Assembly: GCA_904380375.1 (NCBI GenBank)
Contig: CAJFID010000003.1
Span: forward strand, 124,001 to 188,000
Direction of reading: 5' to 3'
Length of the DNA: 64,000 nt
DNA from: Avimonas intestinalis
GTDB lineage: Bacteria > Bacillota > Clostridia > Oscillospirales > Acutalibacteraceae
The notes under the pieces: generated by a model
What the model was told of the DNA's origin: nothing
Databases searched by the model: none
What the model saw: only the letters and a program-made list of their open reading frames with translations
Shown: positions 16,956 to 24,419 of the stretch, one piece after another
How positions within the stretch are numbered: the stretch's first letter is position 1
How the letters are laid out: each line of letters opens with the position of its first letter
Program-made: the position numbers and the translations under genes

Positions 16956-17705
16956 CTAGGCGAGGCCAAATAGGCGGGCTGCGCCGGCCACCAGCGCGCA
17001 GAGGAGCAGCCCGGCCGCCGTTGGCAGCAGGACGGAGACGGCGGTCCACTTCCAGCTCCCCGTCTCCTTGTGGATGGTGAGGCAGGTGGTGGAGCAGGGC
17101 CAATGCATCAGGGAAAACAGCATGGTGCACACGGCGGTCAGCCAGGTCCAGCCGTTGTCGGCCAGAAGCTCTTTGAGGGCGCTTAGGTTCCCTATGTCCA
17201 CCAAACTGCCGGTGGACATATAACACATGAGGATAATCGGGATGACGATCTCGTTGGCGGGGAACCCAAGGATAAAGGCCATCAGGATGACCCCGTCCAG
17301 TCCGAACAGCCGGGCAAACGGATCAAGCCAGCCGGTACACTGGGCGAGCAGACTCGTTCCGCCTACGGAAATGTTGGCCAGCAGCCAGATCAGCAGCCCC
17401 GCCGGAGCGGCGACGGCAGCGGCCCGGCCTAGAACAAAAAGGGTGCGGTCAAAAACCGAGCGAACGATGACCTTGCCGATCTGCGGGCGGCGGTAGGGGG
17501 GCAGCTCCAGCGTGAAGGAGGACGGCACCCCCTTGAGGATGGTTTTGGACAGCAGACGGGAAACCGCGAAGGTCATCGCGACCCCAAAGACAATCACCCC
17601 GGTCAGCAGCAGGGTGGACAGCAGGCTGGAGGCCGGGCCGGCTTCAAAGCCTACAAAGAACATGGTGATAATAGCGATCAGGGTAGGGAATGCGCCGCCG
17701 TCCAA
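16956..17705 (-). CDS. feoB: Ferrous iron transporter FeoB, C-terminal part of a gene split by an inserted element
   Basis: This is the 3' third of feoB. Genuine FeoB sequence begins at the PTLIAIITMFFVG segment (codon 17687) and runs to the stop, giving 243 residues with the second Gate domain and the C-terminal helices (GFPANEIVIPII, SLMHWPCSTTC). The codons before it (17705-17689) belong to the element. The only start is a TTG without a ribosome binding site, so this fragment is probably not translated by itself. Joined at the shared ATT to the N-terminal part at 22566-23983 it gives a 716-aa FeoB in frame. Confidence 0.88.
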   Translation of the reverse strand: MDGGAFPTLIAIITMFFVGFEAGPASSLLSTLLLTGVIVFGVAMTFAVSRLLSKTILKGVPSSFTLELPPYRRPQIGKVIVRSVFDRTLFVLGRAAAVAAPAGLLIWLLANISVGGTSLLAQCTGWLDPFARLFGLDGVILMAFILGFPANEIVIPIILMCYMSTGSLVDIGNLSALKELLADNGWTWLTAVCTMLFSLMHWPCSTTCLTIHKETGSWKWTAVSVLLPTAAGLLLCALVAGAARLFGLA

Positions 17706-17714
17706 AAGGCAAGC
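17666..17714. other. Attachment-site junction next to the feoB 3' part
   Basis: The shared core is AAT on the plus strand at 17689-17691. On the low-coordinate side is feoB sequence (GGGTAGGG). On the high-coordinate side is the element arm TGCGCCGCC, one half of the reconstructed attP palindrome. Confidence 0.8.
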
Positions 17715-17763
17715 CGGCGCATCCTTTTTCCTGTTGAGGCCATGCGGCCAGGCGGAAGAGGGC

Positions 17764-19389
17764 TTATCGGCCGTTCATATACAGGTGCAGATCCTTGCCG
17801 TCCCAGACGATTTTTTGCACCAGCAGCCGGATCAGGGCCCGTTTTTCTGGAACGGACAGCGCGGCGGCGCAGCTTTTTATGTCGGCGAGGGAACCGGCCA
17901 GCTTTGCGGCCGCCGCTTCTTCCCGGCCTGACGCAGCGCCGGCGGCCGGAAGCGGCCGGCGCTCCTTAGACAAGCGGGCAATCTCCTCCTTCAGCTCCCG
18001 TACCCGCGCGTTGATGCGCGGGATCAGCGCGGGATCGAGCGCTCCCCGCGACAGGGCCTCAACCAGGCGGTCCATTTCGCCGCTGCACCGGCGGATCCGT
18101 GCCTCCGCACTGTTTTGTTCGTCTTCGCGCGCCTGCCCCCGCAAGGCGCGTTTTTGCTCCCTCAGCAGCGCGTCAATGCGGGGGCTTTCCTCCATATAGG
18201 GAAACAGGGAACGGTATACCAGGTCGTCGGCCTGTCTGCCGCCGATATTTTGGCAGCCGCAAAGGCCCGTTCCGCCCTTCAGCTTGCTGCCGCACACATA
18301 ATCAAACAGCCCGCCTTGGCCGGAGCGAGGCTTCGCAAACAGCCGGCTGCCGCATCCCTCGCAGAAGATCAGGCCGGACAGCAGGGAATACCCGTTGTGC
18401 ATTTTTGCCGGCTTTTTTCCGGTGGGGATGTTGTCTGCGAGAAGGCGCTGGACGGCCGCCCATTTCCGGCCGGGGATGCACCCCTTGTGCCTGCCGATGG
18501 CAATGATCCATTTGTCGACGGGTTGCCGCGGCGCGTGCTTTTTCGTATAATCGCGTTTGTTATACGCCAGAAGCCCATATTGACCCGAACAGTCCTTTTC
18601 CTCAAAGCAGACGTCGGCGTTCTGGGCGGTGAAATACGCCCAAGCGTCCTTGTCGGCAATACAGTAGACGGGGTTTTGCAGGATTTCCTTGATGCCGGGC
18701 AGGGAATACCACCCGCCGCCGCGGGCCGTTATCCCTTGCTTTATCAGGAATTTGCTCACCCCCGTGACGCTGCGCAGCTCCAGGAATTTCTCAAACATCG
18801 TATTCACGGTTTGGAGCTCTTCGGGATTGCCTTTGAGCTTGCAGGAGGTTTTCCGCCGTCCGTCCAGAAGGATCTCCTGCTGCTTTTCGGAGGTATATCC
18901 GGTCGGCGTCGTCCCGCCCAGCCACCGTCCGGTCCGAGCCAGCAGGAGCATGTTGTCCCGCACCCGCTCCGCAATGGTTTCCCTCTCAAGCTGTGCAAAA
19001 ACCGAGGCGATGTACATCATGGCTTTTCCCATGGGCTTGGAGGTATCGAATTCTTCCTTAACGCAGACAAAGGAAATGCGGCGGTCGTTTAACTCCTCAA
19101 TCAAGGAGGAAAAGTCGCTGACGCTGCGGCTGATCCGGTCCAGCCGGTAACAGACCACGAAATCCGGCTTTTTGTGTTGGATGTCCCGCAGCATCTGCTG
19201 GAACTGCGGCCGTTCGGTGTTTTTGGCGGAAAAGCCCTCGTCCTCGTAAACCGTGATATCCGAAAGGCCGGCTTCCGGGAATTTGGATTGTATGTACTGC
19301 CGGCACATTTCAATCTGGTTTTCAATGCTCTCTCCCTTGTCGGTATAAACCGACTTGCGGCTGTAAATAAAAAAGCGCGTACCGCTCAC
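17764..19389 (-). CDS. Large serine recombinase (site-specific integrase)
   Basis: The 541-aa protein has an N-terminal resolvase domain with IYSRKS (nucleophile Ser13), Q25, the arginine motif YRLDRISRS and the helix LERETIAERVRDNM. A Recombinase domain follows (about 165-300). A zinc ribbon has CEGCGSRL and the later cysteines near 370-405. A C-terminal coiled coil (about 420-475) follows. This is the complete domain set of integrases that join attP and attB without long homology. The start is GTG with GGGGAAGG just upstream. It lies 73 bp from the feoB 3' junction and reads towards it, as is usual for an integrase next to its att site. No frameshift or missing catalytic residue is seen. 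Confidence 0.95.
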   Translation of the reverse strand: MSGTRFFIYSRKSVYTDKGESIENQIEMCRQYIQSKFPEAGLSDITVYEDEGFSAKNTERPQFQQMLRDIQHKKPDFVVCYRLDRISRSVSDFSSLIEELNDRRISFVCVKEEFDTSKPMGKAMMYIASVFAQLERETIAERVRDNMLLLARTGRWLGGTTPTGYTSEKQQEILLDGRRKTSCKLKGNPEELQTVNTMFEKFLELRSVTGVSKFLIKQGITARGGGWYSLPGIKEILQNPVYCIADKDAWAYFTAQNADVCFEEKDCSGQYGLLAYNKRDYTKKHAPRQPVDKWIIAIGRHKGCIPGRKWAAVQRLLADNIPTGKKPAKMHNGYSLLSGLIFCEGCGSRLFAKPRSGQGGLFDYVCGSKLKGGTGLCGCQNIGGRQADDLVYRSLFPYMEESPRIDALLREQKRALRGQAREDEQNSAEARIRRCSGEMDRLVEALSRGALDPALIPRINARVRELKEEIARLSKERRPLPAAGAASGREEAAAAKLAGSLADIKSCAAALSVPEKRALIRLLVQKIVWDGKDLHLYMNGR

Positions 19390-19517
19390 CGCCTTCCCCG
19401 TGTTCGGATGGCCGCCGTCTGCGGATTTCCCGATCCGTCTTTGCCATATATGTATATGAGCCGGCTTTGACGGATAGTAGGGGGGAGCGATCCCCTGCGG
19501 GAAGGGCGTCCTTTATG
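19390..19517. other. Upstream region of the recombinase gene
   Basis: The 128-bp gap contains a short AT-rich inverted repeat, CATATA-TG-TATATG (19444-19457 region), standing out from GC-rich surroundings. It may be a regulator site or part of a -10 region. No good sigma-A promoter is recognisable. Confidence 0.3.
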
Positions 19518-19560
19518 CAAAAAGCATACCCGCCGGCTGGCAAACAGCCGGCGGGTATGC
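19518..19560 (-). terminator. Terminator after the malic enzyme gene
   Basis: A perfect 16-bp stem (19524-19539 with 19545-19560) is followed on the minus strand by TTTTTGC. It ends the dehydrogenase/malic enzyme transcript before the recombinase gene. Confidence 0.9.
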
Positions 19561-19607
19561 CTTGCTATTGAGGAAAAGGGAGAATCCCTGCTTTTCGTTA
19601 GCTCGCC

Positions 19608-20780
19608 TTAGATCCGGGCCACGCCGGTCTTGCGGGCGGCTTCGGCCACCGCCTCGGCCACCGCCTTGGAGACGTTGCGGTCCAGGGCGCTGGGGATGAT
19701 GTAGTCCGGGGACAGCTTGTCGTCGGTGACAAAAGAGGCAATCGCCCTGGCCGCCGCGATCTTCATCTCGTCGTTGATGTCGCTGGCGCGCACATCCAAA
19801 GCCCCGCGGAAGATGCCTGGGAAGGCCAGCACATTGTTGATCTGGTTCGGGAAGTCGCTGCGCCCGGTGCCCACCACGGCGGCGCCGGCTTCCTTGGCCA
19901 GATCGGGCATGATTTCCGGCACCGGGTTGGCCATGGGGAACAGGATGGGGTTGGGGGCCATGGACTTGACCATCTCCGGGGTGACGCAGCCGGGGGCGGA
20001 TACGCCGATAAAGACGTCGGCGCCCTTGAGCACGTCGGCCAGGGAGCCCTTGCGGCACTCCTTATTGGTGATGGCGGCCATCTCGGCCTTCTCGGCGTTG
20101 AGGTTTTCCCGGCCCTGATAAATGGCGCCCTGACGGTCGCAAAGCACGACGTCCTTCAGGCCCATGGCGATAAGCAGGCGGATGATGGCGATACCGGCAG
20201 CGCCGGCGCCGCTGGTGACCACCCGGATCTCCTCGAGCTTTTTGCCGGTCAGCTTCAGCGCGTTGAGCATGGCGGCCAGGGTGACCACGGCGGTGCCGTG
20301 CTGGTCGTCATGGAAAATCGGGATGTCGCAGCATTCCTTCAGCCGGCGCTCGATTTCAAAGCAGCGGGGGGCGGAAATATCCTCAAGGTTAATCCCCCCG
20401 AAGCTGCCGGCCAGCAGGCGGACGGTGTTGACGATATCGTCTACCTCTTTGGAGCGCACGCACAGCGGGATGGCGTCCACGTCGCCAAAGGCCTTGAACA
20501 GGGCGCATTTGCCCTCCATCACCGGCATACCGGCCTCCGGCCCGATGTCGCCCAGGCCGAGCACGGCGGTGCCGTCGGTCACCACGGCGACCAGATTGCC
20601 CCGGCGGGTCAGGTCGTAGCTCAGGTTGACGTCCTTCTGGATTTCAAGGCAGGGCTGCGCGACGCCCGGCGTATAAGCCAGCGACAGGTCATCCCGGGTT
20701 TCAAGGGGAGCCCGGCAGATCACTTCGATCTTGCCCTTCCATTCCTTGTGCTTTTTGAGAGATTCTGCAGCGTAATCCAT
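19608..20780 (-). CDS. NAD-type malic enzyme
   Basis: This cytosolic enzyme decarboxylates malate to pyruvate with reduction of NAD(P). The 390-aa protein is of the short bacterial type, with the N-terminal YTPGVAQPC and DGTAVLGLGDIGPEAGMPVMEGK segments, FHDDQHGTAVV (metal ligands), the Rossmann motif GAGAAGIA near residue 190, and PNPILFPMANPVPEI. All expected catalytic segments are present. The ATG follows GAAAGGAA. It lies 34 bp behind the dehydrogenase gene, in one operon with a Rex-like operator and its own terminator. It is cargo of the element that splits feoB. Confidence 0.93.
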   Translation of the reverse strand: MDYAAESLKKHKEWKGKIEVICRAPLETRDDLSLAYTPGVAQPCLEIQKDVNLSYDLTRRGNLVAVVTDGTAVLGLGDIGPEAGMPVMEGKCALFKAFGDVDAIPLCVRSKEVDDIVNTVRLLAGSFGGINLEDISAPRCFEIERRLKECCDIPIFHDDQHGTAVVTLAAMLNALKLTGKKLEEIRVVTSGAGAAGIAIIRLLIAMGLKDVVLCDRQGAIYQGRENLNAEKAEMAAITNKECRKGSLADVLKGADVFIGVSAPGCVTPEMVKSMAPNPILFPMANPVPEIMPDLAKEAGAAVVGTGRSDFPNQINNVLAFPGIFRGALDVRASDINDEMKIAAARAIASFVTDDKLSPDYIIPSALDRNVSKAVAEAVAEAARKTGVARI

Positions 20781-20814
20781 TGTATTCCATTCCTTTCAAA
20801 TTGAATTGGCCAAG

Positions 20815-21768
20815 TTAAATATTCAGCTGGGCGATAACTTCCTTCAGGGCGTCGGCGCTCTTATGCAGCAGCGCCTCTTCCTCCTCCGTCAGGGGAGGGA
20901 CGATGGCCCGCCGGATACCCTGGGCGCCCACCACGAAGGGGAGACTCAGACATACGTCGCTGATGCCGTATTGGTTGTGGATCATCGCAGAAACCGTCAT
21001 CACCGAATCGGTGTCACGCAGGATGCATTCGCAGATCCGGCGGACCGACAGGGCGATGGCGTAGAACGTGGCCCCCTTCAGGGCGATTACCTTCGCCCCC
21101 GCCGTACGGACGTCTTCTTCGATGTCCTTGAGCTCCTCTTTGCCGCAGTGGTTATGCCGGTCGCAGACATAGGTGCAGTATTTGCTCATTTCCATGCCGG
21201 CGATGGTGGTCAAGGACCAGGGGATCAGGGAGGTGTCGCCGTGCTCGCCAAACACATACGCATGGACGTTTTTGGAATTCAGGCCCACATGCTCCGCCAG
21301 GCAGGAGCGCAGCCGGGCGGAATCCAGCATGGTGCCGGAGCCGAACACCTGGCGCTCCGACAGGTTGGTCGTTTTCAGGATGGCGTAGGTGATGATGTCG
21401 ACCGGATTGCTGACCACCACGTATACCGCGTCCGCAGCAACCTTTGTGATCTGAGGCATCACCGTTTTGATGATGTCGACGTTCGCCTGCGCCAGGTCAA
21501 TGCGGGTCTGGCCGGGTTTCCGGGCCAGGCCGACGGTGACGACAACCACGTCGGAATCCGCCGCGTCCGCATACCCGCCGGAACGGATATTCACCGGCGC
21601 GCAAAAGGGAGTCCCCTGCAGGATATCCATCGCTTCGCCCTGGGCTTTCTTTTCGTTGATGTCAATCAGAACAATTTCGGAGGCCATGCCGTCCATGGCT
21701 AACGTGTAGGCGATGGTGGCCCCCACGTTGCCTGCTCCCAGAATGGTAATTTTTTTGCCTTTTTTCAT
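20815..21768 (-). CDS. Lactate/malate dehydrogenase family protein, probably malate-specific
   Basis: The 317-aa NAD-dependent oxidoreductase has the Rossmann motif GAGNVGATIAY, Asp36 for the NAD ribose, the substrate loop LARKPGQTR (81-89), DSARLR and the catalytic His in GEHGDTS. The residue aligned with position 102 of lactate dehydrogenase is Arg83; Arg favours malate/oxaloacetate and Gln favours lactate, so malate is the more likely substrate, although surrounding residues look lactate-like. The start ATG 21768 lies 5 nt after AAAGGAGAAGG; a longer in-frame start at 21834 has no ribosome binding site. With malic enzyme it could link oxaloacetate, malate and pyruvate. Confidence 0.9.
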   Translation of the reverse strand: MKKGKKITILGAGNVGATIAYTLAMDGMASEIVLIDINEKKAQGEAMDILQGTPFCAPVNIRSGGYADAADSDVVVVTVGLARKPGQTRIDLAQANVDIIKTVMPQITKVAADAVYVVVSNPVDIITYAILKTTNLSERQVFGSGTMLDSARLRSCLAEHVGLNSKNVHAYVFGEHGDTSLIPWSLTTIAGMEMSKYCTYVCDRHNHCGKEELKDIEEDVRTAGAKVIALKGATFYAIALSVRRICECILRDTDSVMTVSAMIHNQYGISDVCLSLPFVVGAQGIRRAIVPPLTEEEEALLHKSADALKEVIAQLNI

Positions 21769-21918
21769 ACAGACCTTCTCCTTTAGTTGATGTCCATGGA
21801 ACGGCTTCGGCCATTCCTCCGCGATTTTCCGCACCGTCCAAGGAGGCGCAGCGGAGTACCCGGAACGCGGTCAAGGGTACCGGGCTATAAACCGATGTTA
21901 AAAATCGCCTTCTCCCCC

Positions 21919-21936
21919 ATGTTAATTTATTAACAG
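21919..21936 (-). promoter_or_regulatory. Rex-like operator
   Basis: The palindrome GTTAAT-TT-ATTAAC with its flanks matches the clostridial Rex consensus TTGTTAA-N4-TTAACAA at all but the outermost position of each half. It covers the predicted transcription start of the dehydrogenase/malic enzyme operon, a typical repressor position. Rex senses the NADH/NAD+ ratio. Confidence 0.65.
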
Positions 21937-21964
21937 TATAGCACGGCCGGCCGGGGGTTGTAAA
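21935..21964 (-). promoter_or_regulatory. Promoter of the dehydrogenase/malic enzyme operon
   Basis: On the minus strand, TTTACA (21964-21959), an 18-bp spacer and TATACT (21940-21935) form a good sigma-A promoter. The leader to the start codon is about 160 nt. Confidence 0.75.
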
Positions 21965-22158
21965 GGCTTTTTTTCAAGCGATCGGCAAAATGCGGGCCGT
22001 TTCGCCGGGATATCCCTTGAAATTGCGCGGATTTCCGACAGGATTTTTCGCGGGTACTGCCTGCGCTTACGGCGCTTTTGGCGGCCGATGGCGGGAATAG
22101 GCCAAGCCGTACCGGCATAGCATCCGATGGGGACTTGCCCCAAAAGGAGGGATATACA

Positions 22159-22368
22159 ATGAGAAAAAACCAGGTGCAGCGCGTTGTCCTGCATTGGCCG
22201 GAGGAAGGGGCCGGCAGCGTCTTAGGCGACCAGGTCAGTGAGTTCCACCGGGACATCCTTGAGCGGAGGCTGGCACAGTCCGGGCTGACGGCGAGGCAGC
22301 AGATTGCCGTGATTGATCAAATCCTTGAGGGCCGAAAAGCAAAGGAGCACAGCGGCCTCCGCCGCTAA
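22159..22368 (+). CDS. Hypothetical 69-aa protein of the feoB element
   Basis: The small basic protein has no membrane segment and a helical C-terminal half (FHRDILERRLAQSGLTARQQ). It has an excellent ribosome binding site, AAAGGAGGG, 9 nt before the ATG, and its own terminator, so it is very likely real. It is transcribed divergently from the dehydrogenase operon and lies at the end of the element opposite the recombinase. I do not recognise the family. Small proteins of this size in serine-integrase elements can be recombination directionality factors, but there is no sequence evidence for that here. Confidence 0.75.
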   Translation: MRKNQVQRVVLHWPEEGAGSVLGDQVSEFHRDILERRLAQSGLTARQQIAVIDQILEGRKAKEHSGLRR

Positions 22369-22371
22369 ACG

Positions 22372-22413
22372 GCTGCCGGTGCGGCTTACAACCGTGCCGG
22401 CAGCTCCGCTTTT
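22372..22413 (+). terminator. Terminator after the 69-aa ORF
   Basis: A 13-bp stem with G-T pairs (22372-22384 with 22392-22404) is followed by TCCGCTTTT. Confidence 0.7.
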
Positions 22414-22474
22414 CTGGACGTCGGATTGACCGTCGACGTGCAGAGATACGCAGACGGAAAACCGTCCGTGTCCC

Positions 22475-23983
22475 TTATATTCCGCATCGGCTTCTGCCGT
22501 TGGTTCCGCTGCCATGCCTTCGTCCGGCTTGCCTGCCGCTTTGTTTCCCTTTGTGTGGCGGCGCAAATCGCCCGTTGCATGGTACAAAGCTGTTGGTGAT
22601 GGTCGCGATCAGCCGTTCCCGCGGGGAGTCGATGATCCGGCAGCCGACGACGCCGGCGGCGTTGCAGCCGAAGCCCATGCACATGGTCAATGCCTGCTTC
22701 CCGCAAGCGCAGGCCTTCTTGAAGTATTTATCAAGATTAAAGGCGATCCGCGGGAGGTATCCGGCGTCCTCAAGCAGGGTAAACAGGGGGAAGAAAATCG
22801 CCATCGGCGGCAGCATGACCGCGACTACCCAGGCGAGGACGCGGTAAACCCCGTCCACCAGCGCGCCCTCCAGCCAGCCGGGAGCGCCCGCCCAGTACAG
22901 AAAATCGCTCAGCCGGTCCCCGACCCAGAAGAGGCCGCCCGACAGCAGCTCGGAGGGGAGGTTCGCGCCGGCGATCGTGATCCAGAAGACCACGGCCAGC
23001 ATCAGAAGCATCAGAGGGATGCCGGCCCATTTGCTGGTCAGCACCCGGTCGATCTTCCGGTCCCGGCGGCTGTACCCGCCCTGGCCGCAGACCACCGCGT
23101 CCATGCAGAGCTCCTCCGCCCGAAGGACGACGCAGGATACCAGGATATCCTTCAGCCGGTCCCCGGCAATCCCGTGCTCCAGAAGGAGGTCTTGGGCCTG
23201 ACGAATCTTTTCGATGATAGCGCAGTCCTCCCAGAGGGAAAACCCCAGGTAGCCGGTGATGGTGTCGCGCAGGCCGTCGTCGCAGTCGAGCAGCCGCAGG
23301 CAGACCCACCGGCTGTCCAACCGCCCGCCGAGCCGGGCCGAAACCGCCGGTTCAAGCATCCGCACCGCCTCTTCAACAACCGGCAGGTACCGCACCTTGA
23401 CGGGGCGGCATTCCCGCTGCCCGGCGATGACGGCTTCGACCTGATCCATCAGCTCGGCCAGGCCCTTTCCGCTGCGGGCGCTGGCGCCCACCACCGGAAC
23501 CCCCAGATTTTCGGAAAGCTGCGCCGTATTGACCCGGATCCCTTTGCGCTCAGCCTCGTCCATCAAATTGACGCAGACGACCGCCTTTCCGGTGATTTCA
23601 AGCGTCTGCAAAACCAGGTTCATGTTGCGTTCCAGGCAGGTGGCATCGCAGACCACCACGACCGCGTCCGGCCCGCCGAAGCAGAGGAAATCCCGCGCGA
23701 CTTCCTCCTCCGCTGAGTGCGCCATGAGGGAGTAGGTGCCGGGAATATCTACAAGTATGTAGGAGGTCCCCTGGTGTGAGCAGCGGCCCTGCGCGTTGGT
23801 TACGGTTTTGCCGGGCCAGTTGCCGGTATGCTGCTTGAGACCGGTGAGCTCATTAAAAACCGTACTTTTCCCGACATTGGGGTTCCCCGCTAAGGCGATG
23901 ACCCGTTCATCGGGCGAGCTTTTTTCCATATGCAGCCCGCGATCGAGCGCCCCGCCGCCTGTCGAATTGGCTGTCAAGCCCAT
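22475..23983 (-). CDS. feoB: Ferrous iron transporter FeoB, N-terminal part of a gene split by an inserted element
   Basis: FeoB residues 1-473 are encoded from 23983 to 22565. They include the cytosolic G domain (GNPNVGKST, DIPGTYSL, NLMDE), the helical domain and the first Gate domain, up to NSFVPCNGRF. From there the frame runs 29 codons into the element (APPHKGKQ...) and stops at 22475. The 502-aa product lacks the last six or so helices and should not transport Fe2+. ATG 23983 lies 9 nt after AAAGGA. feoA precedes it on the same strand. The other part is at 16956-17688. Confidence 0.9.
   Translation of the reverse strand: MGLTANSTGGGALDRGLHMEKSSPDERVIALAGNPNVGKSTVFNELTGLKQHTGNWPGKTVTNAQGRCSHQGTSYILVDIPGTYSLMAHSAEEEVARDFLCFGGPDAVVVVCDATCLERNMNLVLQTLEITGKAVVCVNLMDEAERKGIRVNTAQLSENLGVPVVGASARSGKGLAELMDQVEAVIAGQRECRPVKVRYLPVVEEAVRMLEPAVSARLGGRLDSRWVCLRLLDCDDGLRDTITGYLGFSLWEDCAIIEKIRQAQDLLLEHGIAGDRLKDILVSCVVLRAEELCMDAVVCGQGGYSRRDRKIDRVLTSKWAGIPLMLLMLAVVFWITIAGANLPSELLSGGLFWVGDRLSDFLYWAGAPGWLEGALVDGVYRVLAWVVAVMLPPMAIFFPLFTLLEDAGYLPRIAFNLDKYFKKACACGKQALTMCMGFGCNAAGVVGCRIIDSPRERLIATITNSFVPCNGRFAPPHKGKQSGRQAGRRHGSGTNGRSRCGI
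22543..22591. other. Attachment-site junction next to the feoB 5' part
   Basis: The shared core is AAT on the plus strand at 22566-22568. The element arm GGCGGCGCA lies on the low-coordinate side and feoB sequence (CGCCCGTTGC) on the other. Together with the junction at 17689 it reconstructs attP and attB. Confidence 0.8.
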
Positions 23984-24024
23984 ATGCGCTCATCCTTTCT
24001 CTCCGTTTTCGCCCCCGCCGCAGA

Positions 24025-24065
24025 AAGCAAAACGGCCGGCCGGAGCAGCTAGGGCTGTTCCGGCC
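24025..24065 (-). terminator. Hairpin between feoA and feoB, possible attenuator
   Basis: A 12-bp stem with one mismatch (24038-24049 with 24054-24065) is followed on the minus strand by GGCCGTTTT. It lies in the 118-bp feoA-feoB gap and could lower feoB expression relative to feoA. Confidence 0.5.
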
Positions 24066-24101
24066 GGGGGCGTTCGGCCGCCGGCGGATATCTTCCCTAT
24101 G

Positions 24102-24392
24102 TTAGCAATATTCTACCAGGACGCGGGACGAATCCTCCTCCCGCAGGGCAATCACCGCGCCGCGGATCAGATAGGCGACCGGGTCGCCGGCTGGGCTCCG
24201 CTGTACGCATTCGACACGGGTCCCTTCCACAAGCCCGATATCAAGCAGCCGGCGGCGCATGCTGCCGGTGGATTTCAGCGTTTTGACTCGCGCGGTTTCC
24301 CCCTGCCGGATGTGGTTCAGGGTCAGTTCTTCCGCAGAGGCGTCTTGGCGGCTTGGAGCGTTCCGCTGTTTGGCCGGTTGCATTCTGGACAT
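24102..24392 (-). CDS. feoA: FeoA family protein
   Basis: FeoA is a small cytosolic SH3-like protein that supports Fe2+ uptake by FeoB. The 96-aa protein has the family pattern RRRLLDIGLVEGTRVE followed by a C-terminal strand region. The first 20 residues are an unrelated polar extension. The ATG at 24392 is chosen because AAGGGG lies 9 nt upstream; an in-frame ATG at 24419 lacks a ribosome binding site. feoB follows on the same strand but is split, so FeoA has no intact partner in this configuration. Confidence 0.9.
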   Translation of the reverse strand: MSRMQPAKQRNAPSRQDASAEELTLNHIRQGETARVKTLKSTGSMRRRLLDIGLVEGTRVECVQRSPAGDPVAYLIRGAVIALREEDSSRVLVEYC

Positions 24393-24419
24393 TCTGAACG
24401 ATCCCCTTATCCTAAGCAT

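Larger units (their letters stand above)
17689..22565 (-). mobile_element. 4,877-bp serine-recombinase element interrupting feoB
   Basis: The two feoB parts end at the same trinucleotide (ATT on the minus strand, 17691-17689 and 22568-22566). Everything between them is absent from a normal FeoB. The element carries a large serine recombinase at one end, a malic enzyme and malate/lactate dehydrogenase operon, and a 69-aa ORF at the other end. There are no phage structural, conjugation or transposase genes. Joining the element ends gives a palindrome centred on TT, as expected for an attP of a serine integrase. The boundaries are seen directly; mobility is inferred. Confidence 0.88.

Noticed and set aside
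19443..19458. Sporulation sigma-factor promoter (sigma-E or sigma-K) before the recombinase gene, by analogy with the skin element
   Set aside because: The CATATA/TATATG sequence does not fit the -10 consensus of either factor with a proper -35 box; the idea is attractive but unsupported.
17689..22565. The element as a prophage or conjugative element
   Set aside because: It is under 5 kb and has no structural, replication, relaxase or type IV secretion genes.
16956..23983. feoB broken by a frameshift or by genome rearrangement without an element
   Set aside because: The two halves fit at a single shared trinucleotide with the frame kept, and a serine recombinase plus symmetric element ends lie exactly between them. 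An integration event explains all of this.
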